Below, piece by piece: positions 6,706-13,469 of a stretch of DNA of 15,387 bases. The notes beneath the pieces were generated by a model, which was not told where the DNA came from, did no database searches, and worked only from the letters and a program-made list of their open reading frames with translations. Source of the stretch: Clostridiales bacterium UBA3259. GTDB lineage: Bacteria > Bacillota_A > Clostridia > Oscillospirales > Oscillospiraceae. The stretch spans positions 46,987 through 62,373 of the forward strand of contig DEUP01000010.1 in the NCBI GenBank assembly GCA_002362625.1. The letters run 5' to 3'. The translations under genes and the position numbers were made by a program. Every line of letters starts with the position of its first letter. Positions within the stretch are counted from its first letter, which is position 1.

Positions 6706-6734
6706 TTGACAAACCGGAGCAGAGCGGATATACT
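6706..6734 (+). promoter_or_regulatory. Strong sigma-A promoter of the ABC exporter operon
   Basis: TTGACA (6706-6711), 17 bases, TATACT (6729-6734): a perfect -35 and five of six at -10 with optimal spacing. Transcription would begin near 6741, giving a leader of about 195 bases before the first exporter gene. Confidence 0.88.
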
Positions 6735-6768
6735 AATCCAGAAATTGACTTGAAAGGAGGCGCGCAAT

Positions 6769-6855
6769 ATGACAGTTCTGAATTATGCTTTGACTGGCTA
6801 TGTAAGCAATTACCTGTCCGGTGGACTTTTGCGCGCCCGCAGAGGAAGTTTTTAG
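6769..6855 (+). CDS. 28-residue leader peptide upstream of the ABC exporter
   Basis: A short ORF with a near-ideal ribosome site (AAAGGAGG at 6753-6760, eight bases before ATG 6769), placed about 28 bases after the predicted transcription start and ending at TAG 6853-6855, just before an intrinsic terminator. The peptide begins MTVLNYALTGYVSNYL and ends in a basic stretch, GGLLRARRGSF. Three Tyr, five Leu and four Gly codons are present, with no run of one amino acid as in biosynthetic leaders. The position is that of BmrB, the leader peptide controlling the B. subtilis BmrCD exporter, although I see no sequence likeness I can vouch for. Its likely role is to report ribosome stalling rather than to act as a protein. 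It does not overlap the frame of the exporter gene. Confidence 0.72.
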   Translation: MTVLNYALTGYVSNYLSGGLLRARRGSF

Positions 6856-6876
6856 GCTTTTCTGCTGTATTTGGCC

Positions 6877-6907
6877 CGCGCCTTCCGGATGGAAGGCGCG
6901 TTTTTTT
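6877..6907 (+). terminator. Intrinsic terminator / attenuator before the exporter genes
   Basis: CGCGCCTTCC (6877-6886) pairs perfectly with GGAAGGCGCG (6891-6900) around GGAT, followed by seven T (6901-6907). It lies 21 bases after the leader stop and 28 bases before the exporter ATG, with a promoter upstream and none visible between, so it must be read through for the exporter to be made. Confidence 0.9.
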
Positions 6908-6935
6908 GCGCCTATTGAAAGGAGGAAGAAATAGA

Positions 6936-8777
6936 ATGGAACCACAGTATAAGCTCTCCCGGCAGGAAAAGGTCAATATGATCCTGCGCTATCTCCGCGG
7001 CTGCGGCAGGTACTTTGCCGTCGCCCTTATTTGCGCCTGCCTGGGAATGGTGTTCAACGCCCTGACACCCCAGATCATCCGTCTGACGGTGGACTCGGTG
7101 CTGGGAGACAAGCCGTTACAGCTGCCCGCTCTGGTACAGGGATGGATTCCGGTGGAGGCCCTCCGGACACAGCCCCTCCGGGCGCTGTGGATGGCGGCAG
7201 CGGCGGTGCTGGTGACAGCCCTGTTCCGGGGCCTGTGCAACTACGGCCAGAGGATCAACCTGTCCAAAGGCTCTGAGGGCTTTGTCAAGGGGATCCGGGA
7301 CGACCTGTACCGTCACATCCAGCGCCTGAGCTATGCCTGGCATACCGCCCACGCCACGGGAGATATGATCCAGCGGTGCACCTCGGACGTGGATGTGATT
7401 CGGAACTTTGTCTGCAACCAGCTGGTGGAGGTGGTGCGGACGGTGTTCCTGATCCTGCTCTACCTGTCCATTATGTTCACCATGAACGTCAAATTGTCTC
7501 TGGTGGCCCTGACCTTCATCCCCATTGTGGGCCTGTCCTCCGGGATCTTCTACAAAAAGATTTCCTCCCGGTTTCAGGCAGCCGACGAGGCGGAGGGGGC
7601 GCTCACCACCTGCGCCCAGGAAAACCTCACCGGCGTGCGGGTGGTGCGTGCCTTCGGACGGGAAAAATATGAGGTGGAGCGGTTTAACGAGAAGAACGAC
7701 GGCTTTTCCCGGCTTTGGATCCGACTGGGAAGGCTTCTGTCGGTGTACTGGGCCTCCGGCACCCTGCTTACCGCTTTGCAGGTGATGGTGGTGATTGTGG
7801 TCGGCGTCACAGAGGCCGTTTCCGGACGCATGACCCTGGGGGCGTTCCTGGCCTTTATTACCTACAACGAGGCCCTTACCTGGCCGGTGCGCTCTCTGGG
7901 CCGGGTGCTTTCTGAAATGAGCAAGGCCGGCGTCTCCATGGATCGGGTAGGCTACATTCTCAGCGCCCCGGAGGAGACGGACGAAAAGGAGGCCGTAGAC
8001 GCTCAGGTCTCCGGCGACATTGTATTCGACCATGTGACCTTCGGCTACGGCAGCCAGAAGGTGCTGGACGATGTCTCCTTCACCATCCGTGAGGGCAGTA
8101 CCTTTGCCATTCTCGGCGGCACCGGCTCCGGCAAAAGCACCCTGGTACACCTGCTGGATCGGCTCTATGAGCTGGACGAGGGAAATGGTGCCATCACCAT
8201 CGGCGGACGGAACATCCGTCTTTTCCGGCGGGAGAGCCTGAGAAGGCAGATCGGCCTGGTGCTTCAGGAGCCGTTCCTGTTCTCCCAGACCATTCGGGAG
8301 AATATATCCGCCACGAGCCCTGACGCTTCGGAAGCAGCGGTGCGGGAGGCCGCGTCGGTGGCCTGTGTGGACGAGGCCATTACGGAATTTCCCGAAGGGT
8401 ACGACACCGTGGTGGGAGAACGGGGCGTCACCCTCTCCGGCGGGCAGAAGCAGCGGGTGGCCATCGCCCGGATGCTCATGCAGAAGGCCCCCATTATGAT
8501 CTTCGACGATTCCCTCTCCGCCGTGGATGCAGAGACGGATACCAAAATCCGTCAGGCCCTTCACGCCCATTTGGGCCGCGCTACGGTTATCCTCATTTCC
8601 CACCGGGTAACCACTCTGATGCAGGCGGATCAGATTTTGGTGCTGGACAACGGGAGGATCTCGGATCTGGGCACCCACGCCCAGCTGATTTCCCGTCCCG
8701 GCATCTATAAAGAAATTTACGATATCCAAATGAGCAGCGACGACCGAAAGCTTGTGACCCAGGGAGGTGAACAGTAA
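6936..8777 (+). CDS. ABC exporter half-subunit with degenerate Walker B (heterodimeric multidrug type)
   Basis: A 613-residue ABC exporter half-transporter. About residues 25-330 form the six-helix transmembrane domain; the ATPase domain follows from about 365. Walker A is GGTGSGKST with K400, the signature is intact (LSGGQ, 500-504), and the H-loop is H556. Walker B reads IFDDSLSAVD: D524 is normal but the catalytic glutamate position (525) is Asp. This defines the degenerate ATP site of heterodimeric exporters, as in TM287 and BmrC. The start is ATG 6936 with AGGAGG (6920-6925) ten bases upstream; the frame is open to 6750, but that part crosses the leader peptide and terminator and is not coding. 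The stop overlaps the next ATG by one base (TAATG), so the two subunits are made together. Substrate is unknown; drugs or lipophilic peptides are plausible from the family. Confidence 0.93.
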   Translation: MEPQYKLSRQEKVNMILRYLRGCGRYFAVALICACLGMVFNALTPQIIRLTVDSVLGDKPLQLPALVQGWIPVEALRTQPLRALWMAAAAVLVTALFRGLCNYGQRINLSKGSEGFVKGIRDDLYRHIQRLSYAWHTAHATGDMIQRCTSDVDVIRNFVCNQLVEVVRTVFLILLYLSIMFTMNVKLSLVALTFIPIVGLSSGIFYKKISSRFQAADEAEGALTTCAQENLTGVRVVRAFGREKYEVERFNEKNDGFSRLWIRLGRLLSVYWASGTLLTALQVMVVIVVGVTEAVSGRMTLGAFLAFITYNEALTWPVRSLGRVLSEMSKAGVSMDRVGYILSAPEETDEKEAVDAQVSGDIVFDHVTFGYGSQKVLDDVSFTIREGSTFAILGGTGSGKSTLVHLLDRLYELDEGNGAITIGGRNIRLFRRESLRRQIGLVLQEPFLFSQTIRENISATSPDASEAAVREAASVACVDEAITEFPEGYDTVVGERGVTLSGGQKQRVAIARMLMQKAPIMIFDDSLSAVDAETDTKIRQALHAHLGRATVILISHRVTTLMQADQILVLDNGRISDLGTHAQLISRPGIYKEIYDIQMSSDDRKLVTQGGEQ

Positions 8778-10609
8778 TGGCTGCTTTTGACGAACAGGAA
8801 TATACAAAATCCTTTGATGTAAAAATATGGCAGCGCCTGCTTCCCATTCTCTCCAATTACAAAAGGGCCTTTGGCGCCATGCTGCTGTTTAATCTCATCT
8901 GCGCCGTGATTGATGTGGCGCTGCCCCTGTTCCAGCGGTACGCCATCCGGAACTTCATAGAAGCGGGCACCGTCTCCGGACTGGCTCCCTATACGCTGGC
9001 TTATCTCCTGGTGATTGCCTTGCAGGCGGTGTCTGTAACCATGTTCAGCCGGAACTCCATGTACATTGAAATGAACGTGGGCAAGGATATGCGCAGACAG
9101 CTGTTTACCCATCTGCAGACCCTGTCCTTCTCCTTCTACAATGTGACCCCAGTCGGGTATCTTCTGACCCGGGTTATGAGCGATACCATGCGCATCGCCG
9201 CCATGATCGCCTGGAACTTTACGGATATTTTATGGGCAATGTTTTACGTCTTCGGCACCTTCGGCGCCATGCTGATGCTGAATTGGAAGCTTGCTCTGGT
9301 GGTCATTGTGATTGTTCCGGTGATCGCCGTGCTCACGGGTTACTTCCAGAACCGGATTCTCCACTGGAACCGGAAGATCCGGAAGCTGAACTCCAAAATT
9401 ACCGGCTCCTTCAACGAGGGCATTACCGGGGCGAAAACCTCCAAAACCCTGGTCATCGAGGAGCAGAACACGGATTCCTTCCGGACGCTGACCAAATCCA
9501 TGCACGACTCCGGCATCCGCGCCGCCCGCTTAAACGCCGTGTACATTCCCCTGGTGCTGTTCTGCTCCACCGCCGCCGTGGCCATTGTGCTGCTGCGGGG
9601 CGGCCACATGGTTCTGGAGCAGGTGCTGGAAATCGCCACACTCTCCACCTTCACCACCTACGCGGTGAGCATTTTCGAGCCGATTCAAATGACCGCGGCA
9701 AATATCGCCGAGTTCATCTCCCTCCAGGCCTCCATCGAGCGTGTCATGGGACTCATGGACCAGGTGCCGCAGGTGAAGGATACTCTGGAAGTGGAAGCGA
9801 AATACGGAGATGTATTCCATCCCAAAATGGAGAACTGGGAGCCGCTGGTGGGAGAAATCGAATTCCGGGACGTGACCTTCCGCTATCCTGACGGAGGCGA
9901 AAACGTGCTGGAGCATTTCTCCCTGCGGATTCCCGCAGGCACCACTGTGGCCATTGTGGGCGAGACCGGGGCGGGAAAAAGCACCCTGGTGAACCTGGCC
10001 TGCCGGTTCTTTGAGCCGACGGAGGGGCAGATCCTCATTGACGGCAGGGATTACCGGGAGCGCAGCCAGCTCTGGCTTCACAGTAACATCGGCTATGTGC
10101 TGCAAAATCCCCATCTGTTCTCCGGAACCGTCCGGGAGAACATCCGTTACGGGCGCCTGGACGCCACAGACGCGGAGGTGGAGGCCGCCGCGAGAGCGGT
10201 TTCTGCCGATACGGTGGTTGCCAAGCTGGAAAAGGGCTGGGACAGCGACGTAGGGGAGGGCGGCGACCGCCTGTCCACCGGTGAAAAGCAGCTGATCTCC
10301 TTTGCCCGGGCAGTTCTGGCCGATCCCAGAATTTTCGTTCTGGACGAGGCCACCTCCTCCATTGATACCCAGACCGAGCAGCTGATTCAGGCGGCCATTG
10401 ACCATCTGCTCCGGGACAGAACCTCCTTCCTCATTGCCCACCGGCTCAGCACCATCCGCAAGGCAGACCTGATTCTGGTGGTAAAGGACGGGAAAATTGT
10501 GGAGCAGGGCAAGCACATGGAGCTTCTGAAGAAGGGCGGCTATTACCACGCTCTGTACAGCAAGCAGTTCAGCGAGGAAAACGCCTCCCGTATTCTGGGT
10601 CGTGGGTAA
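8777..10609 (+). CDS. ABC exporter half-subunit with canonical catalytic Glu (partner of the preceding gene)
   Basis: A 610-residue ABC exporter half-transporter that completes the pair. Six membrane helices occupy about residues 30-320, with the ATPase domain from about 360. Walker A is GETGAGKST (K401), Walker B is FVLDEATSSID with D523 and the catalytic E524, and the H-loop is H555. The signature is LSTGE (499-503) instead of LSGGQ. This altered signature would face the partner's Asp-containing Walker site, while the partner's intact LSGGQ faces this subunit's normal site, giving one active and one degenerate ATP site. GGGAGG (8762-8767) lies nine bases before the ATG. Subunit order, degenerate first and canonical second, is the same as in bmrC-bmrD. 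Family knowledge predicts efflux driven by asymmetric ATP hydrolysis; substrate is not evident. Confidence 0.94.
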   Translation: MAAFDEQEYTKSFDVKIWQRLLPILSNYKRAFGAMLLFNLICAVIDVALPLFQRYAIRNFIEAGTVSGLAPYTLAYLLVIALQAVSVTMFSRNSMYIEMNVGKDMRRQLFTHLQTLSFSFYNVTPVGYLLTRVMSDTMRIAAMIAWNFTDILWAMFYVFGTFGAMLMLNWKLALVVIVIVPVIAVLTGYFQNRILHWNRKIRKLNSKITGSFNEGITGAKTSKTLVIEEQNTDSFRTLTKSMHDSGIRAARLNAVYIPLVLFCSTAAVAIVLLRGGHMVLEQVLEIATLSTFTTYAVSIFEPIQMTAANIAEFISLQASIERVMGLMDQVPQVKDTLEVEAKYGDVFHPKMENWEPLVGEIEFRDVTFRYPDGGENVLEHFSLRIPAGTTVAIVGETGAGKSTLVNLACRFFEPTEGQILIDGRDYRERSQLWLHSNIGYVLQNPHLFSGTVRENIRYGRLDATDAEVEAAARAVSADTVVAKLEKGWDSDVGEGGDRLSTGEKQLISFARAVLADPRIFVLDEATSSIDTQTEQLIQAAIDHLLRDRTSFLIAHRLSTIRKADLILVVKDGKIVEQGKHMELLKKGGYYHALYSKQFSEENASRILGRG

Positions 10610-10703
10610 AAACCATTTCATGTCAGCATAAACGGGGCTGGTAAAAAAGCTCGCCAACACAGTCGTCAGCACCGAAGGGCACAGGCTGCGAAAAACGATA
10701 CGC

Positions 10704-10737
10704 AACGGCTGCAGCCAGTTGAGGCTGCAGCCGTTTT
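10704..10737 (+). terminator. Terminator of the ABC exporter operon
   Basis: AACGGCTGCAGCC (10704-10716) pairs with GGCTGCAGCCGTT (10723-10735) around AGTTGA, followed by a short T run (10734-10737). It lies 95 bases after the exporter stop. Confidence 0.75.
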
Positions 10738-10790
10738 GCCGCGTCCTGCGCGGAGGACGTTGTTTCTGAGTGTCATCCAATATGAAATGT

Positions 10791-10821
10791 ACGGCAGAGT
10801 CCTGTTTTTGGACTCTGCCGT
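10791..10821. terminator. Second hairpin, possibly the old terminator of the AraC gene remnant
   Basis: ACGGCAGAGTCC (10791-10802) pairs perfectly with GGACTCTGCCGT (10810-10821) around TGTTTTT. A pyrimidine-rich TTCTTCCTTCATTT follows on the plus strand; on the minus strand it sits 32 bases beyond the stop of the AraC remnant. Confidence 0.5.
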
Positions 10822-10852
10822 TCTTCCTTCATTTGCGTATATGATTTGCGCC

Positions 10853-10924
10853 TCAGGCATCCTTTTTGTGGCTTCGGAGGTACTGGGTAGGGGTCATGCC
10901 TGTGCCGCGGGTGAAGACTTGCCC
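10853..10924 (-). pseudogene. Remnant of an AraC-family regulator (C-terminal end only)
   Basis: The last 23 codons read GQVFTRGTGMTPTQYLRSHK and then KDA before TGA at 10855-10853. This matches the end of the AraC DNA-binding domain, where the consensus is close to KVFKRETGMTPSQYR. The homology stops at about 10924: upstream the frame continues as FPLPWGT, which is unlike the second helix-turn-helix that should be there. All the rest of the regulator is missing; the adjacent sequence belongs to a transporter remnant on the other strand. A larger open frame (10853-11443) merely runs antisense through that transporter. I am fairly sure of the family because the GMTP-QY signature is specific. 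Confidence 0.72.
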
Positions 10925-10948
10925 AGTGCCCCATGGAAGAGGAAATGA

Positions 10949-11447
10949 CCCTTCCTGGGCAGCTTTGTGGTGGATATGATTCTGGCCTTTGCTCCTATTT
11001 CCAACCCCTATGTCTGGATTGCCCTGCAATTCGTCAGCGGCGCCTTCATGGGTCTGTTCAGTCTGCTGATGTGGGCGCTGATTGCCGACTGTATCGACTA
11101 TCGGGAGATGATCACCGGACGCCGGGAAGAGGGCACCGTGTATGCCACCTATAACTTCCTGTCCAAATTCGTCTCCAGCTTCTCCACCTCCATCATTGCC
11201 CTGTGCCTGAGCTGGTGCGGCTACATTGCCGCCAACCAGAGCGAGCAGACCCTGGAGGTTGCCAGGAACGTGAAGATGATGTCCGGCCTGCTGTCCGCCA
11301 TCGGCTGCCTGATTGCCTTCCTCGCCATGCACTTTGTCTACAATCTGGACAACAAGAAGCTGGAAGAGATGAATGTGTCCCTGGGCCGCAACCCCGACGG
11401 CTCCCTGAACACCCCCCGATCTGGCGGAAATGCTGGATAACAACTGA
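10949..11447 (+). pseudogene. Remnant of a GPH-family (MelB-like) sugar:cation symporter, C-terminal third
   Basis: About 160 codons of a glycoside-pentoside-hexuronide symporter. The motif MWALIADCIDYREMITGRREE followed by GTVYATYNFLSKF is the hallmark loop of this family (ADxxDYxExxTGxRxEG), flanked by membrane segments at about 10967-11090, 11150-11230 and 11275-11345. Full-length members have about 450-480 residues; here everything upstream is gone, the frame opens after TGA 10946-10948 and there is no ribosome site. Near the end, a run of six C (11412-11417) shifts the frame: as read, the protein stops at 11440 after SGGNAG, but with one C fewer it would finish SLNTPDLAEMLDNN and stop at 11447, a more natural tail. 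Intact, it would import a sugar or glycoside with Na+ or H+. The gene is a truncated and probably frameshifted relic. Confidence 0.82.
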
Positions 11448-11458
11448 GGAAACCGCCA

Positions 11459-11603
11459 TGCGAGCGTTTAAAACTGTCCCGTCCCTGCTTCTGCCCGGCG
11501 AAGGAAGGGAAGACTGGGCTATCATCTCCGCACCGGCCCCCATCTTCTGACCGAGTACGACTGGAAATGCCTGGCCGAGCATGTGGCCCGTGTTTTCCCG
11601 TAA
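11459..11603 (+). pseudogene. Internally deleted gene remnant downstream of the symporter, possibly an alpha/beta hydrolase
   Basis: TGAGGA (11445-11450) serves as a ribosome site for ATG 11459, giving MRAFKTVPSLLLPGEG, a believable N-terminus twelve bases after the symporter's restored stop. This frame ends at 11550. In another frame, from about 11510 to TAA 11601-11603, the sequence reads GYHLRTGPHLLTEYDWKC then LAEHVARVFP, a believable C-terminus. The simplest reading is one gene whose middle was deleted, fusing its first 15 or so codons to its last 30 out of frame. The GYHxRxGxH....DW pattern reminds me of the catalytic-histidine end of carbohydrate-esterase-like alpha/beta hydrolases, but this is weak. 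Following a sugar symporter, a sugar-processing enzyme would be expected. Confidence 0.45.
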
Positions 11604-11621
11604 TTCTCTTATCCAATTGTT

Positions 11622-11661
11622 AAAGCCGGCACCCGCCAGATTGAAGCAGGTGCCGGCTTTT
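11622..11661. terminator. Intrinsic terminator, probably bidirectional
   Basis: AAAGCCGGCACC (11622-11633) pairs with GGTGCCGGCTTT (11649-11660) around a 15-base loop, followed by a T. It sits 18 bases after the last remnant's stop and 30 bases beyond the stop of the minus-strand CapA gene, whose transcript would see the A-rich arm as GGCTTTAAC. It likely ends transcription from both sides. Confidence 0.82.
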
Positions 11662-11691
11662 CAGTTAAGGCAGGTTGGCAAACCCGCTTCG

Positions 11692-13122
11692 TCACTCTGT
11701 CATACCTGGCGCTGCCCCCAGATACTCCCTGCACTTGCTCAGACCCGGCCCTACAATGGCCATGGTTCGGTCGAAAGATGCCTGAAGCTCCGCGGCCGCG
11801 GCGTCAGTGAGGCCGTACAGCGTTTGCCACTGACCCTGGGAACTCTCGTCCAGGGGCAGAATATGATATTCAACTTTTCCGTCCCCATTGGTAAATTTAT
11901 TCACCCAGGTGGGGACCACCTCCACCTCTGATACCTGAACGGTATCCTCAGAGTCCTTTTCAAAGGTGACGGTGAACAAAACGCCGTCCTCGGTGTGACC
12001 GGTTTTCATCTTCATTTCCTCCCGCCGCTGGTTGGACACCGCGTTGCCCAGGGAGTAAATACACACCGTCTTATGTTCCGGGTCGGTACTGCTGGTGAGC
12101 AGATCCATCGGCTCCACCACATGGGGATGGCCTCCCACAATGACATCGATGCCAAGGTCACACATCTTCTGGGCAATGGCGCTTTGGGCAGCGTCCTGGG
12201 TCATGGTATAGGTGCCGTCCTGGGACAGGGTATACTCCGTGCCCCAGTGAATGAAGAGCATGGTGGCTTCCGCCCCCTCCGCCTTCATATCGGCAAGAAT
12301 CTCTTGGGTTTCGGTGTACAGCCGATCCAGGTTGTCCGTCGTAAAGTAGTTGACAACGCCTTTTTCCCGGATGATGGTCTGGTTTTGGAAGTTCAGATTG
12401 GGACTGCCGTCACTTTCCTGCCCGGCGGCATAGGTATAGCAGAACATGCCGATTTTAATACCGTTTACATCCACGACCTCATATTTCTTCTCCTGGTCGT
12501 TCAGCTGGGTGCCCAGGGTTGTCAAGTTCCGGCTTCGAACCTGGTTAAGCGTCCGCTTCAGACCCGCCACAGTGGTATCGCCGCAGTGATTGTTGGCCGT
12601 GAGGACGACATCATAGCCGGTTCCCGCCAGAGAGTCCGCCAGGGGATCCGGGCAGTTGAAGAAGGGATTTCCGGAGTAGGGATAGTCTTCCCCGCCGAAG
12701 GTGGTCTCCAGATTGACTACGGACAAATCCGCTTCGGAGATGTAAGGACGAACATACTGAAAAATGGAATCAAAGTTGTACTTTCCATCCCCCAGATTGT
12801 AGGCTGAGGGAAATCTGGCATTGCCCGTAAACAGGTATATGTGCATCAACAGATCCCCCTGGGATGCAACCGTTGCCCTGGCCACCACTTCGGGCTGGGA
12901 GGAGGCAGCGGCGGCCGTGGTTTCTGGGGCGTCAGAGGGCTGAGGGCGGGAATCCCTTTCACCGCCGCACCGGGTCAGAAGTATTGTCACAGTCAGCCCA
13001 AGGATCAGCAGAATCGCCACCGGGAGAAAAGGGAATCCTTTCCTGCGCCGACGGCGTCTGACCGGTCCGGGGCATCCGGCTCCACGGGGCATGTTTCTGG
13101 GTGCTTCAAATTTTCCTGGCAT
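11692..13122 (-). CDS. CapA-family protein (PGA_cap domain), membrane-anchored
   Basis: A 476-residue protein. A basic cytoplasmic N-terminus (RRRRRRK, 22-28) precedes one membrane helix (29-49) and a Ser/Ala/Thr-rich linker to about 80. The PGA_cap metallophosphatase-like domain then fills about 84-410: VASQGDLLMH, an SVVNLETTFGGEDYPYSG block, DVVLTANNHCGD, MLFIHWGTEY and DVIVGGHPHVVEP are the conserved motifs with likely metal ligands. In Bacillus, CapA takes part in poly-gamma-glutamate capsule synthesis, but most clostridial homologues stand alone. No capB, capC or capE is near, so a capsule role is not supported here. Start ATG 13122 has AGGAGAG about eight bases upstream; the frame is open to 13188, but upstream ATGs lack ribosome sites and lie inside the promoter. 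It is a single-gene unit with its own promoter and terminator. Confidence 0.9.
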   Translation of the reverse strand: MPGKFEAPRNMPRGAGCPGPVRRRRRRKGFPFLPVAILLILGLTVTILLTRCGGERDSRPQPSDAPETTAAAASSQPEVVARATVASQGDLLMHIYLFTGNARFPSAYNLGDGKYNFDSIFQYVRPYISEADLSVVNLETTFGGEDYPYSGNPFFNCPDPLADSLAGTGYDVVLTANNHCGDTTVAGLKRTLNQVRSRNLTTLGTQLNDQEKKYEVVDVNGIKIGMFCYTYAAGQESDGSPNLNFQNQTIIREKGVVNYFTTDNLDRLYTETQEILADMKAEGAEATMLFIHWGTEYTLSQDGTYTMTQDAAQSAIAQKMCDLGIDVIVGGHPHVVEPMDLLTSSTDPEHKTVCIYSLGNAVSNQRREEMKMKTGHTEDGVLFTVTFEKDSEDTVQVSEVEVVPTWVNKFTNGDGKVEYHILPLDESSQGQWQTLYGLTDAAAAELQASFDRTMAIVGPGLSKCREYLGAAPGMTE

Positions 13123-13156
13123 TTCCGTTTCTCTCCTAATTATCAGCATTTTTTCT

Positions 13157-13185
13157 ATTTTACCATGGAAGCACAGGAAAGTAAA
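13157..13185 (-). promoter_or_regulatory. Sigma-A promoter of the capA-like gene
   Basis: Minus strand TTTACT (13185-13180), 17 bases, TAAAAT (13162-13157), with TGG just upstream giving an extended -10. The start would be near 13150, about 28 bases before the ATG. This position also rules out the longer start at 13188. Confidence 0.7.
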
Positions 13186-13438
13186 CACCGAAGGGTTTAA
13201 GATTTTCTTAGGCTATTCCATGCCATTGCTTGCGCCCGCGCTCCGCAGAGCCCCACCGTATAGACGAACCGGCCGCGGCGTTTTTGTTCTGCGCCTGCAA
13301 TCGGCGAAACCATCATTGAGAAGTTTTCCCGAATTACTCCGATTGATAACGGGCACTGCCGCCGGGATTGAAACTTTAGAAGCAGGCGATTGTCGGGTCT
13401 GTCGAGGGGCAGAAAGGCAAAGCAACCGTTGAAACGAA
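13186..13438. other. Gene-poor gap between the capA promoter and the ppdK hairpin
   Basis: I see no gene with a ribosome site or recognisable product. A 91-codon minus-strand frame (13197-13472) is open but has Arg- and Ser-rich composition and starts inside the downstream hairpin. The stretch may be decayed DNA or a dispersed intergenic repeat; nothing here proves either. Confidence 0.4.
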
Positions 13439-13469
13439 TACGGTGAGAATGACGAGCATTCTCACCGTA
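13439..13469 (-). terminator. Hairpin downstream of ppdK
   Basis: TACGGTGAGAATG (13439-13451) and CATTCTCACCGTA (13457-13469) form a perfect 13-bp stem around five bases, 43 bases beyond the ppdK stop. On the minus strand TTCGTTTC follows, a weak T-tract. Confidence 0.62.

Larger units (their letters stand above)
6756..6907 (+). promoter_or_regulatory. Transcription-attenuation leader of the ABC exporter operon
   Basis: The transcript between promoter and exporter holds a leader ORF, a terminator and mutually exclusive pairing segments. Segment 1, GGAGGCGCGC at 6756-6765, contains the leader's ribosome site. Its GGCGCGC part pairs perfectly with segment 2, GCGCGCC at 6831-6837, inside the leader ORF. 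Segment 1 (6756-6764) also pairs over nine bases, one of them G-U, with segment 3, the terminator's left arm (6877-6885). GGAAG (6844-6848) can pair with CTTCC (6882-6886) of the same arm. GCAGA (6839-6843) pairs with TCTGC (6861-6865), putting the leader stop codon in the loop. Such switching is the hallmark of ribosome-mediated attenuation; which state antibiotics or starvation favours is not readable from sequence. Confidence 0.65.
10610..10852. other. Intergenic region with three successive hairpins, no gene seen
   Basis: No ORF here has a ribosome site or recognisable product. The stretch carries hairpins at 10704-10735, 10742-10759 (CGTCCT/AGGACG, six-base loop) and 10791-10821. The first and last are terminator-like; the cluster may mark a place where DNA was lost or inserted, since gene remnants follow directly. 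Confidence 0.5.

Noticed and set aside
6750..6935. 62-codon N-terminal extension of the first exporter subunit
   Set aside because: It would run through the leader peptide and the attenuator stem; the ATG at 6936 has its own AGGAGG and gives the normal family length.
7116..8807. 563-codon open frame on the minus strand opposite the first exporter subunit
   Set aside because: It is fully antisense to a well-supported ABC gene, is rich in His, Gly and Gln as expected for the reverse of GC-rich codons, and has no recognisable domain.
9530..10780. 416-codon minus-strand open frame opposite the second exporter subunit
   Set aside because: Antisense shadow of a canonical ABC gene; it also crosses the operon terminator.
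10853..11443. 196-codon minus-strand frame ending in the AraC tail
   Set aside because: Only the last 23 codons look like AraC; the rest is antisense to the symporter remnant and carries no AraC features.
11995..12807. 270-codon plus-strand frame opposite the capA-like gene
   Set aside because: Antisense to conserved PGA_cap motifs, with no motif of its own.
13369..13396. TGAAAC followed by TTT in the gap, resembling an ECF -35
   Set aside because: No CGTNTA-like -10 lies 15-18 bases downstream and no gene follows on that strand.
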